Assembly: GCF_028285565.1 (NCBI RefSeq)
Contig: NZ_JANQOY010000239.1
Coordinates: forward strand, 25,845 to 89,844
Direction of reading: 5' to 3'
DNA length: 64,000 nt
Source: Acaryochloris sp. IP29b_bin.148
GTDB lineage: Bacteria > Cyanobacteriota > Cyanobacteriia > Thermosynechococcales > Thermosynechococcaceae
A model generated the notes under the pieces. The model had not been told where the DNA came from. It did not search any database and saw nothing but the letters and a program-made list of their open reading frames with translations. The translations under genes were made by a program, and so were the position numbers. This document shows, piece by piece, positions 1 to 9,066 of the stretch (position 1 is the stretch's first letter; each line of letters begins with the position of its first letter).

Positions 1-36
1 TAGTCCGTAAGTCTGGGGAGCAGAGGTAAAACGCGC

Positions 37-591
37 ATGGAAATGGACCGATCCACGGTAACTTTGATGGATGAAGCAGGACATTCGTTAACTTGCTATG
101 TCGAAGTATCCGTCCCAATTGATCAAGAAGAATATGCTCTCTTAAATCCTGTCGATTACCCTGTTGATATTTTCGGTTGGGTCGTTAGCCAAGGTGAAGA
201 TGAGATTATTCAGCCCGTTGAAGAGAAAGAATTAGCCAAAATTTTCCCTACCGCCCAAGCTGTTTTATCAGAGCAGAATCTGAAACTCAAGCGCAGTGCA
301 TTGTCCTTAACGGTGGAAGGCGATCTGCCTGATATTGATGAAGAAGAAATCTTGATTTTAGAAATGGAAGATGGCGATTCGATTACTGAGCAGGAAGAGT
401 ATCAGCTCTTGGCTACGTTTTTTGAGGAAGAACAGGAGTATTCGATCTATACTCCTATAGATCCAGTGCTATTTGTAGTTAGGTTGCGGGAAAATATGCA
501 GCCAGAGCTTCTCTCTCCTGAAGAGTTTCGAACGTTACAACCCAAGCTGCAACCGCTATTAGAGGAACGTTTAATGGATGATTTAGATTAA
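37..591 (+). CDS. DUF3727 family protein
   Basis: A 184-residue acidic soluble protein with no signal peptide or membrane segment. It fits the cyanobacterial DUF3727 family, whose N-terminal part resembles DUF1292 (TLMDEAGHSLTCYVE, then EEYALLNPVDYPVDIF). The C-terminal half repeats the pattern (EEYQLLATFFEEE). The family has no established biochemical role. The gene ends 26 bases before mltG, an order I recall as common in cyanobacteria, so the two are probably co-transcribed. ATG at 37 and ATG at 43 are both possible starts. Family call is by pattern recognition. Confidence 0.85.
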   Translation: MEMDRSTVTLMDEAGHSLTCYVEVSVPIDQEEYALLNPVDYPVDIFGWVVSQGEDEIIQPVEEKELAKIFPTAQAVLSEQNLKLKRSALSLTVEGDLPDIDEEEILILEMEDGDSITEQEEYQLLATFFEEEQEYSIYTPIDPVLFVVRLRENMQPELLSPEEFRTLQPKLQPLLEERLMDDLD

Positions 592-616
592 CTGTTGAAT
601 TTGTAGACGACAATCA

Positions 617-1720
617 TTGCTGACCGTGAATAAAAAGACTCGACCACCTTACCGCAAGCTGGCCATTTCTTTGGCTGTTGCCATTGTTGCTGTAGTCGGT
701 GGAATTGGTGGCGGAAGTTGGTATTGGTGGCAATCTGCGATCGCACCCATGCAGAGCAATTCTCCATCTTCTCCCAATTTGCTTCAGGTCAATATTCCAG
801 AAGGAGCCTCCGCCGAAGAAATTGGACAGATCTTGCAGGAAGCTGGACTGATTCGCTCGATCACCGCCTGGAAAGTATGGACTCGATGGACAGGACTATG
901 GCAGTCTGCAAGTGGATTCCATGCCGGAACCTATCAACTCTCTCCACAAGCCCCGTTACCTGATCTGGCCCAAACCATTTGGTCTGGAAAAGTCCAGCAA
1001 GTCAGCTTTACGGTGCCCGAGGGCTGGTCCCAAAAACAAATGGCCCGTTATTTTGAAGAGCTAGGATGGTTTGCAGCCCAGGAGTTCTTAGACGCGACCC
1101 AACAAATCCCCCGAGATCGCTACCCTTGGCTGCCCCCCGATATTCCCTTTTTAGAAGGGTTTTTATTCCCGAATACCTATCAGATCGGTCTAGATCAGCG
1201 GACGCCAGAGGCCGTCATTGGGGTCATGCTGAATCACTTTCAAGAATCGGCTTTACCGATTTATGAGGCTCGATCCGGTTTTTCAGATTTAAGCTTAAAG
1301 GATTGGGTGACCCTCGCCAGTATTGTGGAAAAAGAAGCAGTGGTTGCTGATGAACGAACGCTCATTGCGGGCGTGTTTTGGAATCGGTTACAGCAAAATA
1401 TCACCCTAGGTTCTGATCCAACCGTAGAATATGGTCTAGGCATTACCCAAACGCCCGATCAACCCCTAACCTATGCTCAAGTGGAAACGCCTTCTCCCTA
1501 CAACACGTATATCAACGCTGGCTTAACACCAACCCCGATTGCCAGTCCGGGACTGGCCAGTCTGCAAGCGGTTGTTGCACCGGAGGAAACCGACTTCTTG
1601 TATTTTGTTGCTCGATATGACGGCACCCATGTGTTTAGCCGGACGCTGTCTGAGCATTTACGGGCTCAGGCTAAAATTCGTGATCAACAAGACGCGCAAC
1701 AGAACTCCTCTAATCTTTAG
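617..1720 (+). CDS. mltG: endolytic murein transglycosylase MltG
   Basis: MltG cleaves nascent peptidoglycan strands in the inner membrane and may set glycan length. The 367-residue protein has a basic N-terminus, one transmembrane helix (about residues 15-37), a LysM-like stretch (about 60-130) and the YceG catalytic domain. The conserved VEKE segment (E238, E240) holds the catalytic glutamate, followed by the family motifs GVFWNRL, SDPTVEYGLG, PSPYNTY and GLTPTPIASPG. Length is normal for the family. No ATG lies near the N-terminus. The start is TTG 617 or GTG 626, and neither has a strong ribosome binding site, so the first few residues are uncertain. Confidence 0.93.
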   Translation: MLTVNKKTRPPYRKLAISLAVAIVAVVGGIGGGSWYWWQSAIAPMQSNSPSSPNLLQVNIPEGASAEEIGQILQEAGLIRSITAWKVWTRWTGLWQSASGFHAGTYQLSPQAPLPDLAQTIWSGKVQQVSFTVPEGWSQKQMARYFEELGWFAAQEFLDATQQIPRDRYPWLPPDIPFLEGFLFPNTYQIGLDQRTPEAVIGVMLNHFQESALPIYEARSGFSDLSLKDWVTLASIVEKEAVVADERTLIAGVFWNRLQQNITLGSDPTVEYGLGITQTPDQPLTYAQVETPSPYNTYINAGLTPTPIASPGLASLQAVVAPEETDFLYFVARYDGTHVFSRTLSEHLRAQAKIRDQQDAQQNSSNL

Positions 1721-1747
1721 TTACGTCCTTCTTATTTCTTTTATCCG

Positions 1748-2254
1748 ATGTCTCCAGCTTCTTCCTGGATTTCTCTGTTACAACCCAATTTGCAACTGGA
1801 GGATTCCATTCTGCAATTGACCCCCAAGCTGATGGAGCAATATCAGCTGAAGGGACTGGTTTTGGATGTTGATGATACCTTGGTGTCTACTAAAGCGATC
1901 GATGTTTCGCCGGAACTGTTCGATTGGCTAGCCCAAATTAAGGCCAACGTTCCCGTATGGTTAGTGAGCAACAATATCAAACGCTCTCGAATAGAGAGAA
2001 TTGCGGTTAGTTTAGACCTACCTTATATTTATGGAGCGAGTAAACCGTCTCGGCGAAAATTACGGAAAGCGGTTTCAGCCATGAACTTACCGTACGAGCA
2101 GGTGGCGATGGTTGGCGATCGACTGTTTACGGATGTTCTGGCGGGGAACCGTTTAGGACTGTTTACGATTTTGGTAGAGCCTGTGAGTCATGGCAGCATA
2201 CTGCGTCAGGTAGAACTCTGGATTTACAAGAATTTAGAGCGCATCTTAAGCTAA
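1748..2254 (+). CDS. YqeG family HAD IIIA-type phosphatase
   Basis: A 168-residue HAD-superfamily phosphatase. Motif I is LDVDDTLV (two aspartates of the phospho-aspartyl mechanism), motif II is the serine in WLVSNN, and the KPSRRKLRKA lysine region precedes motif IV, MVGDRLFTDVLAGNRLG. This order and size match the YqeG family. A eukaryotic relative dephosphorylates phosphatidylglycerophosphate, and that role is plausible in cyanobacteria but unproven here. It follows mltG by 27 bases and probably closes the operon, since a strong terminator hairpin lies about 170 bases downstream. Confidence 0.9.
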   Translation: MSPASSWISLLQPNLQLEDSILQLTPKLMEQYQLKGLVLDVDDTLVSTKAIDVSPELFDWLAQIKANVPVWLVSNNIKRSRIERIAVSLDLPYIYGASKPSRRKLRKAVSAMNLPYEQVAMVGDRLFTDVLAGNRLGLFTILVEPVSHGSILRQVELWIYKNLERILS

Positions 2255-2800
2255 GAGAGTCTTTGATTGAGAATCGTTACAGAAACATCAAGGAAGGTAA
2301 AAATATAAAATAAATATTATGAAACCTTCAACATAAGGAAATATTTGTCAATATATAAACATAATTAATTGGGGCCAGCTTAATAAAGGCTCTAAAAATA
2401 AATTTTAAATACCATAACAAAAAAGTCGCTTTTCTTCGGAGAAGCGGCTTTTTTGCTGTTCAAAAGGAGTCGATGGGGCTATTGCTCCCTAAGGCAACAG
2501 CAATGGGATCGCCATCTCTTCTTAAGGTTTCGATGTTCAATGCGAAGTCGGGCTCACCTTATCCTCGATCACAGTGGAATAGCATTTAAGGATAAAGGAT
2601 GGTAGTAATTTTCACATTACACATTGTGCGAAATATAACAATATAAATTGCAGTAAATGAAACAAAAAAACACAAATACTCAATTTTTTGTTAAATTGCA
2701 GTTATGAACAGGTTGGGTTGGACTGCCATCCACGAGTCGAATTAGACCCTGATGGGTGTAGACCCATTCCACTCATATCCGACATACTTCGAATAGCCCC
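2255..2800. other. intergenic region, AT-rich
   Basis: 546 bases without a credible gene. It holds the terminator hairpin at 2419-2454. An 11-base direct repeat (TAAATTGCAGT at 2644 and 2692) lies in the AT-rich stretch ahead of the Rieske oxygenase gene. No RNA gene was recognised. Confidence 0.6.
2419..2454 (+). terminator. strong intrinsic terminator with TTCG tetraloop
   Basis: A 16-bp stem, A-rich on the left and T-rich on the right, with two G-U pairs, closed by a C(TTCG)G tetraloop at 2434-2439 and ending in a T-run. It sits downstream of the DUF3727-mltG-yqeG group. The A-run on the left arm means it could also stop transcription from the other strand. Confidence 0.85.
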
Positions 2801-4255
2801 ATGAAATCGCTTTCAGCCTTGGTTGATATTGAGAAACCGTCAGATTTACCGTTGACGACCTCAGACTTCAGTAACACCTTAAAGACATTGCCAGCAGGGG
2901 GTGATGATCCTAGTCGCTTTGACTGGCAGGAGGCTTGGTACCCGATTGCCTATGTGCAGAACTTAGACCCAGAGCAACTGACCACCTTTACCTTGCTAGA
3001 AAGAGATTTAGTCATCTGGTGGGATCATCATGCACAGACTTGGCGGGTCTTTGATGATCAATGTCCCCACCGTTTAGCGCGTCTTTCTGAAGGCCGCATT
3101 GATGAAGAAGGTTTGCTGGAATGCCCTTACCATGGTTGGGCCTTTTCAGGGTCGGGAGACTGTGAGCGCATTCCTCAACAGGTACAGGGGCGCACGGCTG
3201 AGGTGTCTCCTCGGGCTTGTGTTGCTTCTCTTCCCATCAGCATCCAGCAAGGGCTGTTATTTGTGTATCCAGGGCAAAAAGAACGGGCAACCTTAACGCC
3301 TGTCCCCATTGTTGATCCGATTGAGGACTCGCCAGAGGACTGGATTATTTTGGATGGTTTCCGAGATTTACCCTATGATGTGCTGACGCTCTTAGAGAAT
3401 GTTTTAGACCCAAGTCACCTACCCTATACTCACCACCGCTCGGTCGGTAACCGCGATAATGCCGGTCCCGTTGAGCTGGAGGTGATGGAGTCAGGGAAGC
3501 AAGGGTTCAAGGGAATTTGGGAGGAAGGTCCTCGACAGGGCAAGCTGGGCGCACAGACCACAACTTTTATGGCCCCAGGGTTGATGTGGCATGATTTAAC
3601 CTCTCGCCAGTTCGGGCGAACCCTGACAGTTGTCTATGCTACGCCTATCCGCAAAGGCGAATGTCGTATTTTTGCCCGGTTTCCCTTTCAGTTTGCCTCT
3701 AAGTTTCCTGCATGGATGATTAGCCATACCCCAACTTGGCTCTCCCATTTGGGACAAAATGCCATTTTGGAAGACGATCAAATCTTCTTACACTTCCAAG
3801 AACGTTACCTAGAGCGGACAAGGGAACGTAAATCGATCGCTCAAGCCTTTTACTTACCCACCCGGGCGGATCGGTTTGTCTTGGCGTTGCACCAATGGCA
3901 AGAACGGTTTCAGGCGAATCCATTTCCTGGCCAAAGCCTTCCTCCGGCACAGACCCGTGACCAGTTACTGGATCGGTATTATTCCCACACCCTTCACTGT
4001 TCCAGCTGTTCTCAGGCCCTTAAAAATGTCAAGCGGTTGCGAAAAGTGATGGTCGGTGTGACTTTACTGGCTTGGACCCTTACCCCACTACTGGCCTTTG
4101 GGTTTGGCATGTTCTCGCTCAAGTTGTCCATTGCGGCGACGGTGCTAATTTTTGGTTCATCGATCGCTTGGCTCAGTTTGGGACAGCTGGAACAGAGATT
4201 CCATAAAGGCCGCTCTGTCCCTCCCCGCAATCATCCTGAACGTACGAACAAGTAA
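2801..4255 (+). CDS. Rieske oxygenase, pheophorbide a oxygenase (PaO) family
   Basis: A 484-residue Rieske-type non-haem iron oxygenase. The Rieske cluster ligands are C88-P-H90 and C108-P-Y-H111. The mononuclear iron ligands fit D203, H206 and H211 in the DPSHLPYTHH segment. The PaO-type C-terminal domain follows, with a conserved C400-S-S-C403 and two membrane helices (about residues 415-465). This arrangement matches the PaO/Tic55/Lls1 group, whose members oxidise chlorophyll breakdown products or act at membranes. The substrate is not deducible. It ends 7 bases from the convergent kinase gene. Confidence 0.88.
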   Translation: MKSLSALVDIEKPSDLPLTTSDFSNTLKTLPAGGDDPSRFDWQEAWYPIAYVQNLDPEQLTTFTLLERDLVIWWDHHAQTWRVFDDQCPHRLARLSEGRIDEEGLLECPYHGWAFSGSGDCERIPQQVQGRTAEVSPRACVASLPISIQQGLLFVYPGQKERATLTPVPIVDPIEDSPEDWIILDGFRDLPYDVLTLLENVLDPSHLPYTHHRSVGNRDNAGPVELEVMESGKQGFKGIWEEGPRQGKLGAQTTTFMAPGLMWHDLTSRQFGRTLTVVYATPIRKGECRIFARFPFQFASKFPAWMISHTPTWLSHLGQNAILEDDQIFLHFQERYLERTRERKSIAQAFYLPTRADRFVLALHQWQERFQANPFPGQSLPPAQTRDQLLDRYYSHTLHCSSCSQALKNVKRLRKVMVGVTLLAWTLTPLLAFGFGMFSLKLSIAATVLIFGSSIAWLSLGQLEQRFHKGRSVPPRNHPERTNK

Positions 4256-4262
4256 CCCAATT

Positions 4263-5255
4263 TTATTGAACGTCTGCCAATAGGCTACGCGTCACTTCCG
4301 TGGGCATGCGGGGACCGAGGCTCGCGACCAGCTTGGCTGCTGCAACTGATCCCAGTTGTCCTGCTTCGGTGTAGCTCATACCGTTGGTGATGCCATAGAG
4401 GACCGCACCCGCATACATATCGCCAGCGCCAACGGTATCAATCGCTTTAACGGGGGTGGGGGCAATTTCCAAGATTTGCTGACCATCGTAAATCAACGAG
4501 CCTTGGGGACCGCGAGTGATGGCAAAACAGGTGGCCAGCGTCTTCATATGATCGATGGCTGCCGTTATATCTTCTGTCTCTGCCATTTTTAAGGCTTCGC
4601 TTTCGTTGGCAAAAATTAAATCTAAGCCGGAGCCAATCATCTCCAGCAGCCCTTCTTTGAAAAAACTGACCATGTTGTAATCAGAAAGGGTGAGGGAGAC
4701 TTTCTGCCCTGCCGCTTTGGCCATATCACGCGCTTTAATAGCGGCTGCTTTGGCATCAGGGGACGTCACGAGATAGCCTTCAATATAGGTGTAGGTTGCG
4801 GCTGCGATCGCATCCGGTAACAGCTCAGCCTCTGAGAACCGACCTGAAATACCTAAAAAAGTATTCATTGTGCGATCGGCATCAGGCGTTACAAAGACCA
4901 AACACTTTCCCGTGACGCCAGCTTCCGGTTGATGCTGCTGTAAATTGTTATCGACGCCACAACGACTCAGATCGGCGAGATAAAACTGACCGGGTTCATC
5001 GTTGGCGACTTTACAAGAATAACAAGCTTTCCCGCCAAACTGACTGACCGCAATCATCGTATTGGCAGCCGAGCCGCCGCAGCCTCGTTTCAGTGGATGG
5101 CCGTCTAAACGTTCAATAATTCGATGCTGATCAGCTTCCTCCAGCAGGGTCATCACCCCCTTATCTACCCCAAGTTCTTGTAATACATCTGTAGAAACCT
5201 CGCATTCGATATCTACTAGGGCATTACCCAGGCCATATACGTCGTAAGTTGTCAT
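4263..5255 (-). CDS. PfkB-family carbohydrate/adenosine kinase
   Basis: A 330-residue ribokinase-fold kinase. Visible motifs are GNALVDIE at the N-terminus, the glycine-rich GCGGSAANTM substrate lid (PfkB signature 1) and, near residue 285, DTVGAGDMYAGA (signature 2) with the catalytic aspartate of GAGD. The closest group is the bacterial adenosine kinase-like branch, but sugar substrates cannot be excluded. I chose ATG 5255 because AGGAAA lies a few bases upstream. An in-frame GTG at 5273 would add six residues. It converges on the Rieske oxygenase gene. Confidence 0.88.
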   Translation of the reverse strand: MTTYDVYGLGNALVDIECEVSTDVLQELGVDKGVMTLLEEADQHRIIERLDGHPLKRGCGGSAANTMIAVSQFGGKACYSCKVANDEPGQFYLADLSRCGVDNNLQQHQPEAGVTGKCLVFVTPDADRTMNTFLGISGRFSEAELLPDAIAAATYTYIEGYLVTSPDAKAAAIKARDMAKAAGQKVSLTLSDYNMVSFFKEGLLEMIGSGLDLIFANESEALKMAETEDITAAIDHMKTLATCFAITRGPQGSLIYDGQQILEIAPTPVKAIDTVGAGDMYAGAVLYGITNGMSYTEAGQLGSVAAAKLVASLGPRMPTEVTRSLLADVQ

Positions 5256-5335
5256 CAATTTTCCTGTACTCACACCATCGCTGTTTGCTCAGCGGATCAT
5301 GAATACTGTAATGCATTATTGATTTTTAAGGTCTA

Positions 5336-5408
5336 CGCGCTCGGCAGGACTCGAACCTGCGACCAATTGCTTAGAAGGCAACTGCTCTATCCGCTGAGCT
5401 ACGAGCGC
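5336..5408 (-). tRNA. tRNA-Arg (anticodon UCU)
   Basis: A full cloverleaf can be drawn: a 7-bp acceptor stem (5402-5408 with 5337-5343), D arm GCTC/GAGC, a 5-bp anticodon stem around the loop CTTCTAA with anticodon TCT, and the T arm with GTTCGAGTCC. The discriminator is G and CCA is not encoded. It reads AGA codons. Confidence 0.97.
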
Positions 5409-5511
5409 TCATGACTTTAACTAGACTATGCTAACTGTCTAACTTTGTCGATGTTAAAATCCGTATTGCTGATCAGCCTTTGGGGAGAGAGGATCACCAG
5501 CTCAGTGAGCG

Positions 5512-6147
5512 CTAGGACTCTGTTTTTGCCCAGAGAGCAATTCCACCGCCCCGACCCCGAGCAGCCAGAACCTGTTGATGAATCAGGTAATACACAAAAA
5601 AGGCTTGGGTGCGAACATGGCCCTGCCAAAATTCCTGCTCACCGGCTTGTCCTCCTCGGATAAACCCTTGATAGAGCGTTTTTCCAAAGGCCTTAAACTC
5701 AATTCTCGTAAAATCAAAGGCCATAATATTTTTCTTGGCCCAGCAGCGGGCTGGTCCGGTTAAAGAGAGACTTAGCCCTCCCCAATGTACTTGATTTGCA
5801 ATTTGACCCACCTTATCTGACGTTTGAGGGCCATAGTTTGTAGGATTGCCGGGAGAATAGACAATTTGCATCGTCACCCATCGCGGAATATAAAAGCCAT
5901 TACCAATCATGCGCTCCTTCTGTTGATGGGGCTTGTGAGTCCCAGTGACGAAACACAATTGCCAAGTCCCGATAAACTGGGCAAAGGTAGGAGAGGGTTG
6001 AACCTGAGCCATTTTTTCCCGCTCCAACAGTGAACGCAGCAAGGTTTGGGGCGGTAATTTCGGCGTTGAACCCGTCAGCACAGCTTTAGTTGCCTGTACA
6101 AATGTTTGATCGAGGTGGTGATATTGATTGTCAGGTTCAGCAGACAT
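5512..6147 (-). CDS. conserved cyanobacterial protein of unknown function
   Basis: A 211-residue protein without signal peptide or membrane span. The segment FIGTWQLCFVTGTHK followed by alternating beta-type strands (VHWGGLSLSL, IMAFDFTRIEF) hints at a small beta-barrel like plastid lipid-associated (fibrillin) proteins, but this is only a visual impression. The C-terminal AFFVYYLIHQQVLAARGRGGGIALW part is rich in aromatic and glycine residues. ATG 6147 is preferred to GTG 6174, although neither has a clear ribosome binding site. The gene lies between the tRNA and the divergent methyltransferase. Confidence 0.65.
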   Translation of the reverse strand: MSAEPDNQYHHLDQTFVQATKAVLTGSTPKLPPQTLLRSLLEREKMAQVQPSPTFAQFIGTWQLCFVTGTHKPHQQKERMIGNGFYIPRWVTMQIVYSPGNPTNYGPQTSDKVGQIANQVHWGGLSLSLTGPARCWAKKNIMAFDFTRIEFKAFGKTLYQGFIRGGQAGEQEFWQGHVRTQAFFVYYLIHQQVLAARGRGGGIALWAKTES

Positions 6148-6305
6148 GCCAGACTCGTTGAGCAACGTTAACACAGTGGGGATCTAGACAACGCAATGGT
6201 AAAACTAGATCACACAAATCATAAACGGTAGGCTGAGACTAAGGTGCATCTTCGAGGACAAATGCAACAAAGCCCATTGCAAGTCAGCCTTATTTCTATC
6301 AAGGG

Positions 6306-7298
6306 ATGACTGTGTCTAAGCTGTTGGAAAAGCTCAGTCTGAAGCTCTGGTCAGATGCTCAACAGCGGCAAGCGTTTATTCAGGCTCTCATCGATCCTCA
6401 GCCGTTTCATCCCTGCATTCTGTGGGTCACAGAGCGATCGCATCAATCCTGCTTTCAAACAATCCCCCCTCTATCTTGGCAACCCTCCTGCGTCGATCGC
6501 TTAGCGGTAGACGACCGTCCGGGCAAACACCCCTTGCATCAACAAGGTGCCTATTACTGTCTAGATTTTTCATCCGTATTTGCTGCAACAACACTCACTG
6601 CAGTCAGCTCTACCCCGCAGGTCGTGCTCGATCTCTGTGCTGCTCCTGGCGGAAAAAGCCTGCTGGCATGGCGGTTATTGCATCCCCATTTGCTCCTCAG
6701 TAATGAGGTGATTGGCAAGCGGGTCGGACGGTTGATTAGTAATTTAAAGCGATGTCAGGTCCATCCGGTGCAGGTGTTAAGTGCTGATCCCCGTAGCCTC
6801 GCTGATCATATGGCGCAAGTAGCGGATGTCGTCTTAGTAGATGCTCCCTGTACAGGACAATCGCTGTTAGCCAAAGGAGAAGCGGCCCCCGGTTGTTTTC
6901 ACCCGGTTTCTATCCAACACAATGCCAAACGACAGCGGCGAATCTTAGCCAATGCCGCCGAATTAGTTGTTCCGGGAGGGTATATCGCCTATATGACCTG
7001 TGCTTTTTCCGAAGCCGAGGATGAGCGAGTCTGCGCCTGGTTTCTGCGGAAATTCCCTGAGTTTGAGCCACAACATGTCTCGCTTTTACAAGACTTTCAA
7101 TCCCACTTAACAGATATGCCTTGCTATCGGATGTGGCCTCAATCTCGGCTAGGAGCGGGTGCATTTACAATACTGTTTAGGAAGAGGCCAGAGAATGTGC
7201 GATGGTCAAAGACCGACCGGAGGTCATCGCACCCGCAACCAAACCCATGGTTACAGACCCACTATCGATGGCGTTCCCATCGGAACAAAGAGAAGTAA
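6306..7298 (+). CDS. RsmB/NOP2-family RNA (cytosine-5) methyltransferase
   Basis: A 330-residue SAM-dependent methyltransferase. Motif I is VVLDLCAAPGGKS. The proline-cysteine motif is DAPCTG (C182) and the second, nucleophilic-type cysteine is in MTCAFS (C232), the two-cysteine arrangement of m5C RNA methyltransferases. It lacks the N-terminal NusB domain of RsmB, so the target (16S rRNA or another RNA) is open. The C-terminal tail is basic and rich in R, H and W. AAGGG directly precedes ATG 6306, which is close. GTG 6312 would be better spaced. Confidence 0.85.
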   Translation: MTVSKLLEKLSLKLWSDAQQRQAFIQALIDPQPFHPCILWVTERSHQSCFQTIPPLSWQPSCVDRLAVDDRPGKHPLHQQGAYYCLDFSSVFAATTLTAVSSTPQVVLDLCAAPGGKSLLAWRLLHPHLLLSNEVIGKRVGRLISNLKRCQVHPVQVLSADPRSLADHMAQVADVVLVDAPCTGQSLLAKGEAAPGCFHPVSIQHNAKRQRRILANAAELVVPGGYIAYMTCAFSEAEDERVCAWFLRKFPEFEPQHVSLLQDFQSHLTDMPCYRMWPQSRLGAGAFTILFRKRPENVRWSKTDRRSSHPQPNPWLQTHYRWRSHRNKEK

Positions 7299-7660
7299 TC
7301 GCCTTTCTTTACTTATTAATATCCTGCAGCAAATATAGTCTTGCCCAAAGGGATACCACAAATTGCCAATAATCGCAATCAGGAGCTATTTAAGACTATT
7401 TGTATCCATATTCTGAAAGTTAATCCCATAAAACGCTTTCAGTCTATCTGCCTAAAGGCTTGAATAAATTGTAAGGCAGGTTACGTCAGCAGCTTGGTGC
7501 TAAACCTACACTGACTTCTGGAGCATCCCCCCTATGCAACAATAGTTAAGAAAACTTCCCTAATAGATATTCATCTATGTAGGTTAGAGTGATTAACTAA
7601 AATAGTTTAGTTTTCATCTCTATTATCTATGCCCCCCACTTTTGCACTAGTACTTAACCT
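7299..7660. other. intergenic region before the GTPase-caspase unit
   Basis: 362 AT-rich bases with no credible ORF. The last 70 bases hold a perfect dyad (7595-7612) and a candidate -10 box TATTAT at 7621-7626. Nothing else was recognised. Confidence 0.6.
7595..7612. promoter_or_regulatory. perfect 7-bp dyad, possible operator
   Basis: AACTAAA-ATAG-TTTAGTT reads identically on both strands in its arms. It lies 48 bases before the GTPase start and overlaps the expected -35 position of a promoter whose -10 would be TATTAT at 7621. That position suits a repressor or activator site, but no binding protein is identified. Confidence 0.4.
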
Positions 7661-9043
7661 ATGAATGCTCCGTCTAAACCTAAATCAAAGACGTTTAACC
7701 TACTCAGTATTGGTCACCGGGGTGTGGGTAAAACTGTTTTTTTAGCAGGTAGCTATGCTGAACAAAAGTCAAGTAGTGTATCCAAAAAATCATCTACTTG
7801 GCTTGAGTGTCAGGATGCTCAAGTCCAAAAAAATCTCAATACGTTGCTGGAATATATTGCCCAAACGGGCCAATATCCACCAGCCACGATGAAGATTACC
7901 AATTTTACGTTTACAGCTAAAAGTCAGAACCTTTTTGGCACAAGGAATCTCTGTCGATTTCGCTGGTGGGATATTCCTGGAGAAATCTGCAAAAATGAGA
8001 ATCCCAACTTCCAAAAAATGGTGCTGGAGTCCCATGGATGCTGCGTATTTATCGATACCTATACCCTATTGAATGATGGTACATATACCCAGATCCTTCA
8101 AGGTACGATAAAGCAAGTAGAGACCATCGCTTCCTTAGCTCAACAAAGTGGCATAAAGTATCTATTTGCTATTATTTTGACAAAATGCGATCTCTTAACA
8201 GAAAATCCTCAGAAATTACTCAAAATAGAGGACAATATCAAGCCATTAATGGCTCGTTTGGATGCCAATCAAATTAATTACCGTAGATTCTACTCGACCA
8301 TTCCCATTGCGACTAAGGGGAAAATGTCAGTTTTGCGAGCAAAAGGGGCATCTGCTCCCTTTCTCTGGCTGGTTACAGAACTCAGTAAGATTTATCGGCA
8401 AGAAAGTCCGCAATCTTTGGCCAGTGGATTTAGCCGCCTGTTGGATAATACAGCTCAACCCCTAACCAAGTCTCGACAGTTAGACAGCGTGTTGAAAAAT
8501 AAGCAACTCTGGGGAGTTGCTGGCATTGCGAGCCTTCTCACTTTACTGATCGCGTTATTGATTGGGTTTGATGGATTGGGGTTATTCAAAAACTCGGCAG
8601 AACAAGCACAGCTTTCCCCCCAAGAACTGGTGCAGAAATATCAGGCAATTCTCGAACAGTCGCCAGATGATCCGGAGGCATTACTGAATCTCTCTAGACT
8701 CTATTCCGATTTAACCGAGTTTGATAAGGCGCTGCCATTGATGGAAAAACTAGTGAGCCAGCAGCCGGAAAAATCAGACTTTCTATTTGAGTTAGCAGGC
8801 TTGTATGCCCTCAATGGGAAGAAAAAAGAAGAAGAGAATGTCTATGACAAAATCCTTAAGCTGGACCCCAAAAGCATTCTGGCTTTGACCAGTAAGGCCA
8901 CCCTACGGATAGATGAGGGAGATACTGAGGCAGCGACAACATTATTTGCTGAAGCCGAGACAGCAGCCCCAACGGATGAATTAAAGCAAGAAATTCGGAA
9001 AATGGCTCAAGAAGCCCAAGCTCGGTCTAAACCTAACCCGTAA
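7661..9043 (+). CDS. membrane-anchored GTPase-like protein with TPR repeats
   Basis: A 460-residue protein. Residues 10-250 form a P-loop NTPase of GTPase type: Walker A GHRGVGKT (18-25), the G3-like D104-I-P-G107 within RWWDIPGE, and the G4-like TKCD (174-177), where NKxD has become TKxD. One transmembrane helix spans about 284-303, with lysine and arginine on its N-terminal side, so the GTPase is probably cytoplasmic. Residues 318-455 are TPR repeats (DPEALLNLSRLYSDLTEFDKAL and following). The gene ends 23 bases before the caspase-WD40 gene and almost certainly forms an operon with it. The substrate and partners are unknown. A regulatory switch for the neighbour is the natural reading. Confidence 0.85.
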   Translation: MNAPSKPKSKTFNLLSIGHRGVGKTVFLAGSYAEQKSSSVSKKSSTWLECQDAQVQKNLNTLLEYIAQTGQYPPATMKITNFTFTAKSQNLFGTRNLCRFRWWDIPGEICKNENPNFQKMVLESHGCCVFIDTYTLLNDGTYTQILQGTIKQVETIASLAQQSGIKYLFAIILTKCDLLTENPQKLLKIEDNIKPLMARLDANQINYRRFYSTIPIATKGKMSVLRAKGASAPFLWLVTELSKIYRQESPQSLASGFSRLLDNTAQPLTKSRQLDSVLKNKQLWGVAGIASLLTLLIALLIGFDGLGLFKNSAEQAQLSPQELVQKYQAILEQSPDDPEALLNLSRLYSDLTEFDKALPLMEKLVSQQPEKSDFLFELAGLYALNGKKKEEENVYDKILKLDPKSILALTSKATLRIDEGDTEAATTLFAEAETAAPTDELKQEIRKMAQEAQARSKPNP

Positions 9044-9066
9044 TCGTACTCTAGGGATATCTTTCG

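Noticed and set aside
1..36. End of an upstream gene at the window edge
   Set aside because: Too short to identify any reading frame or product.
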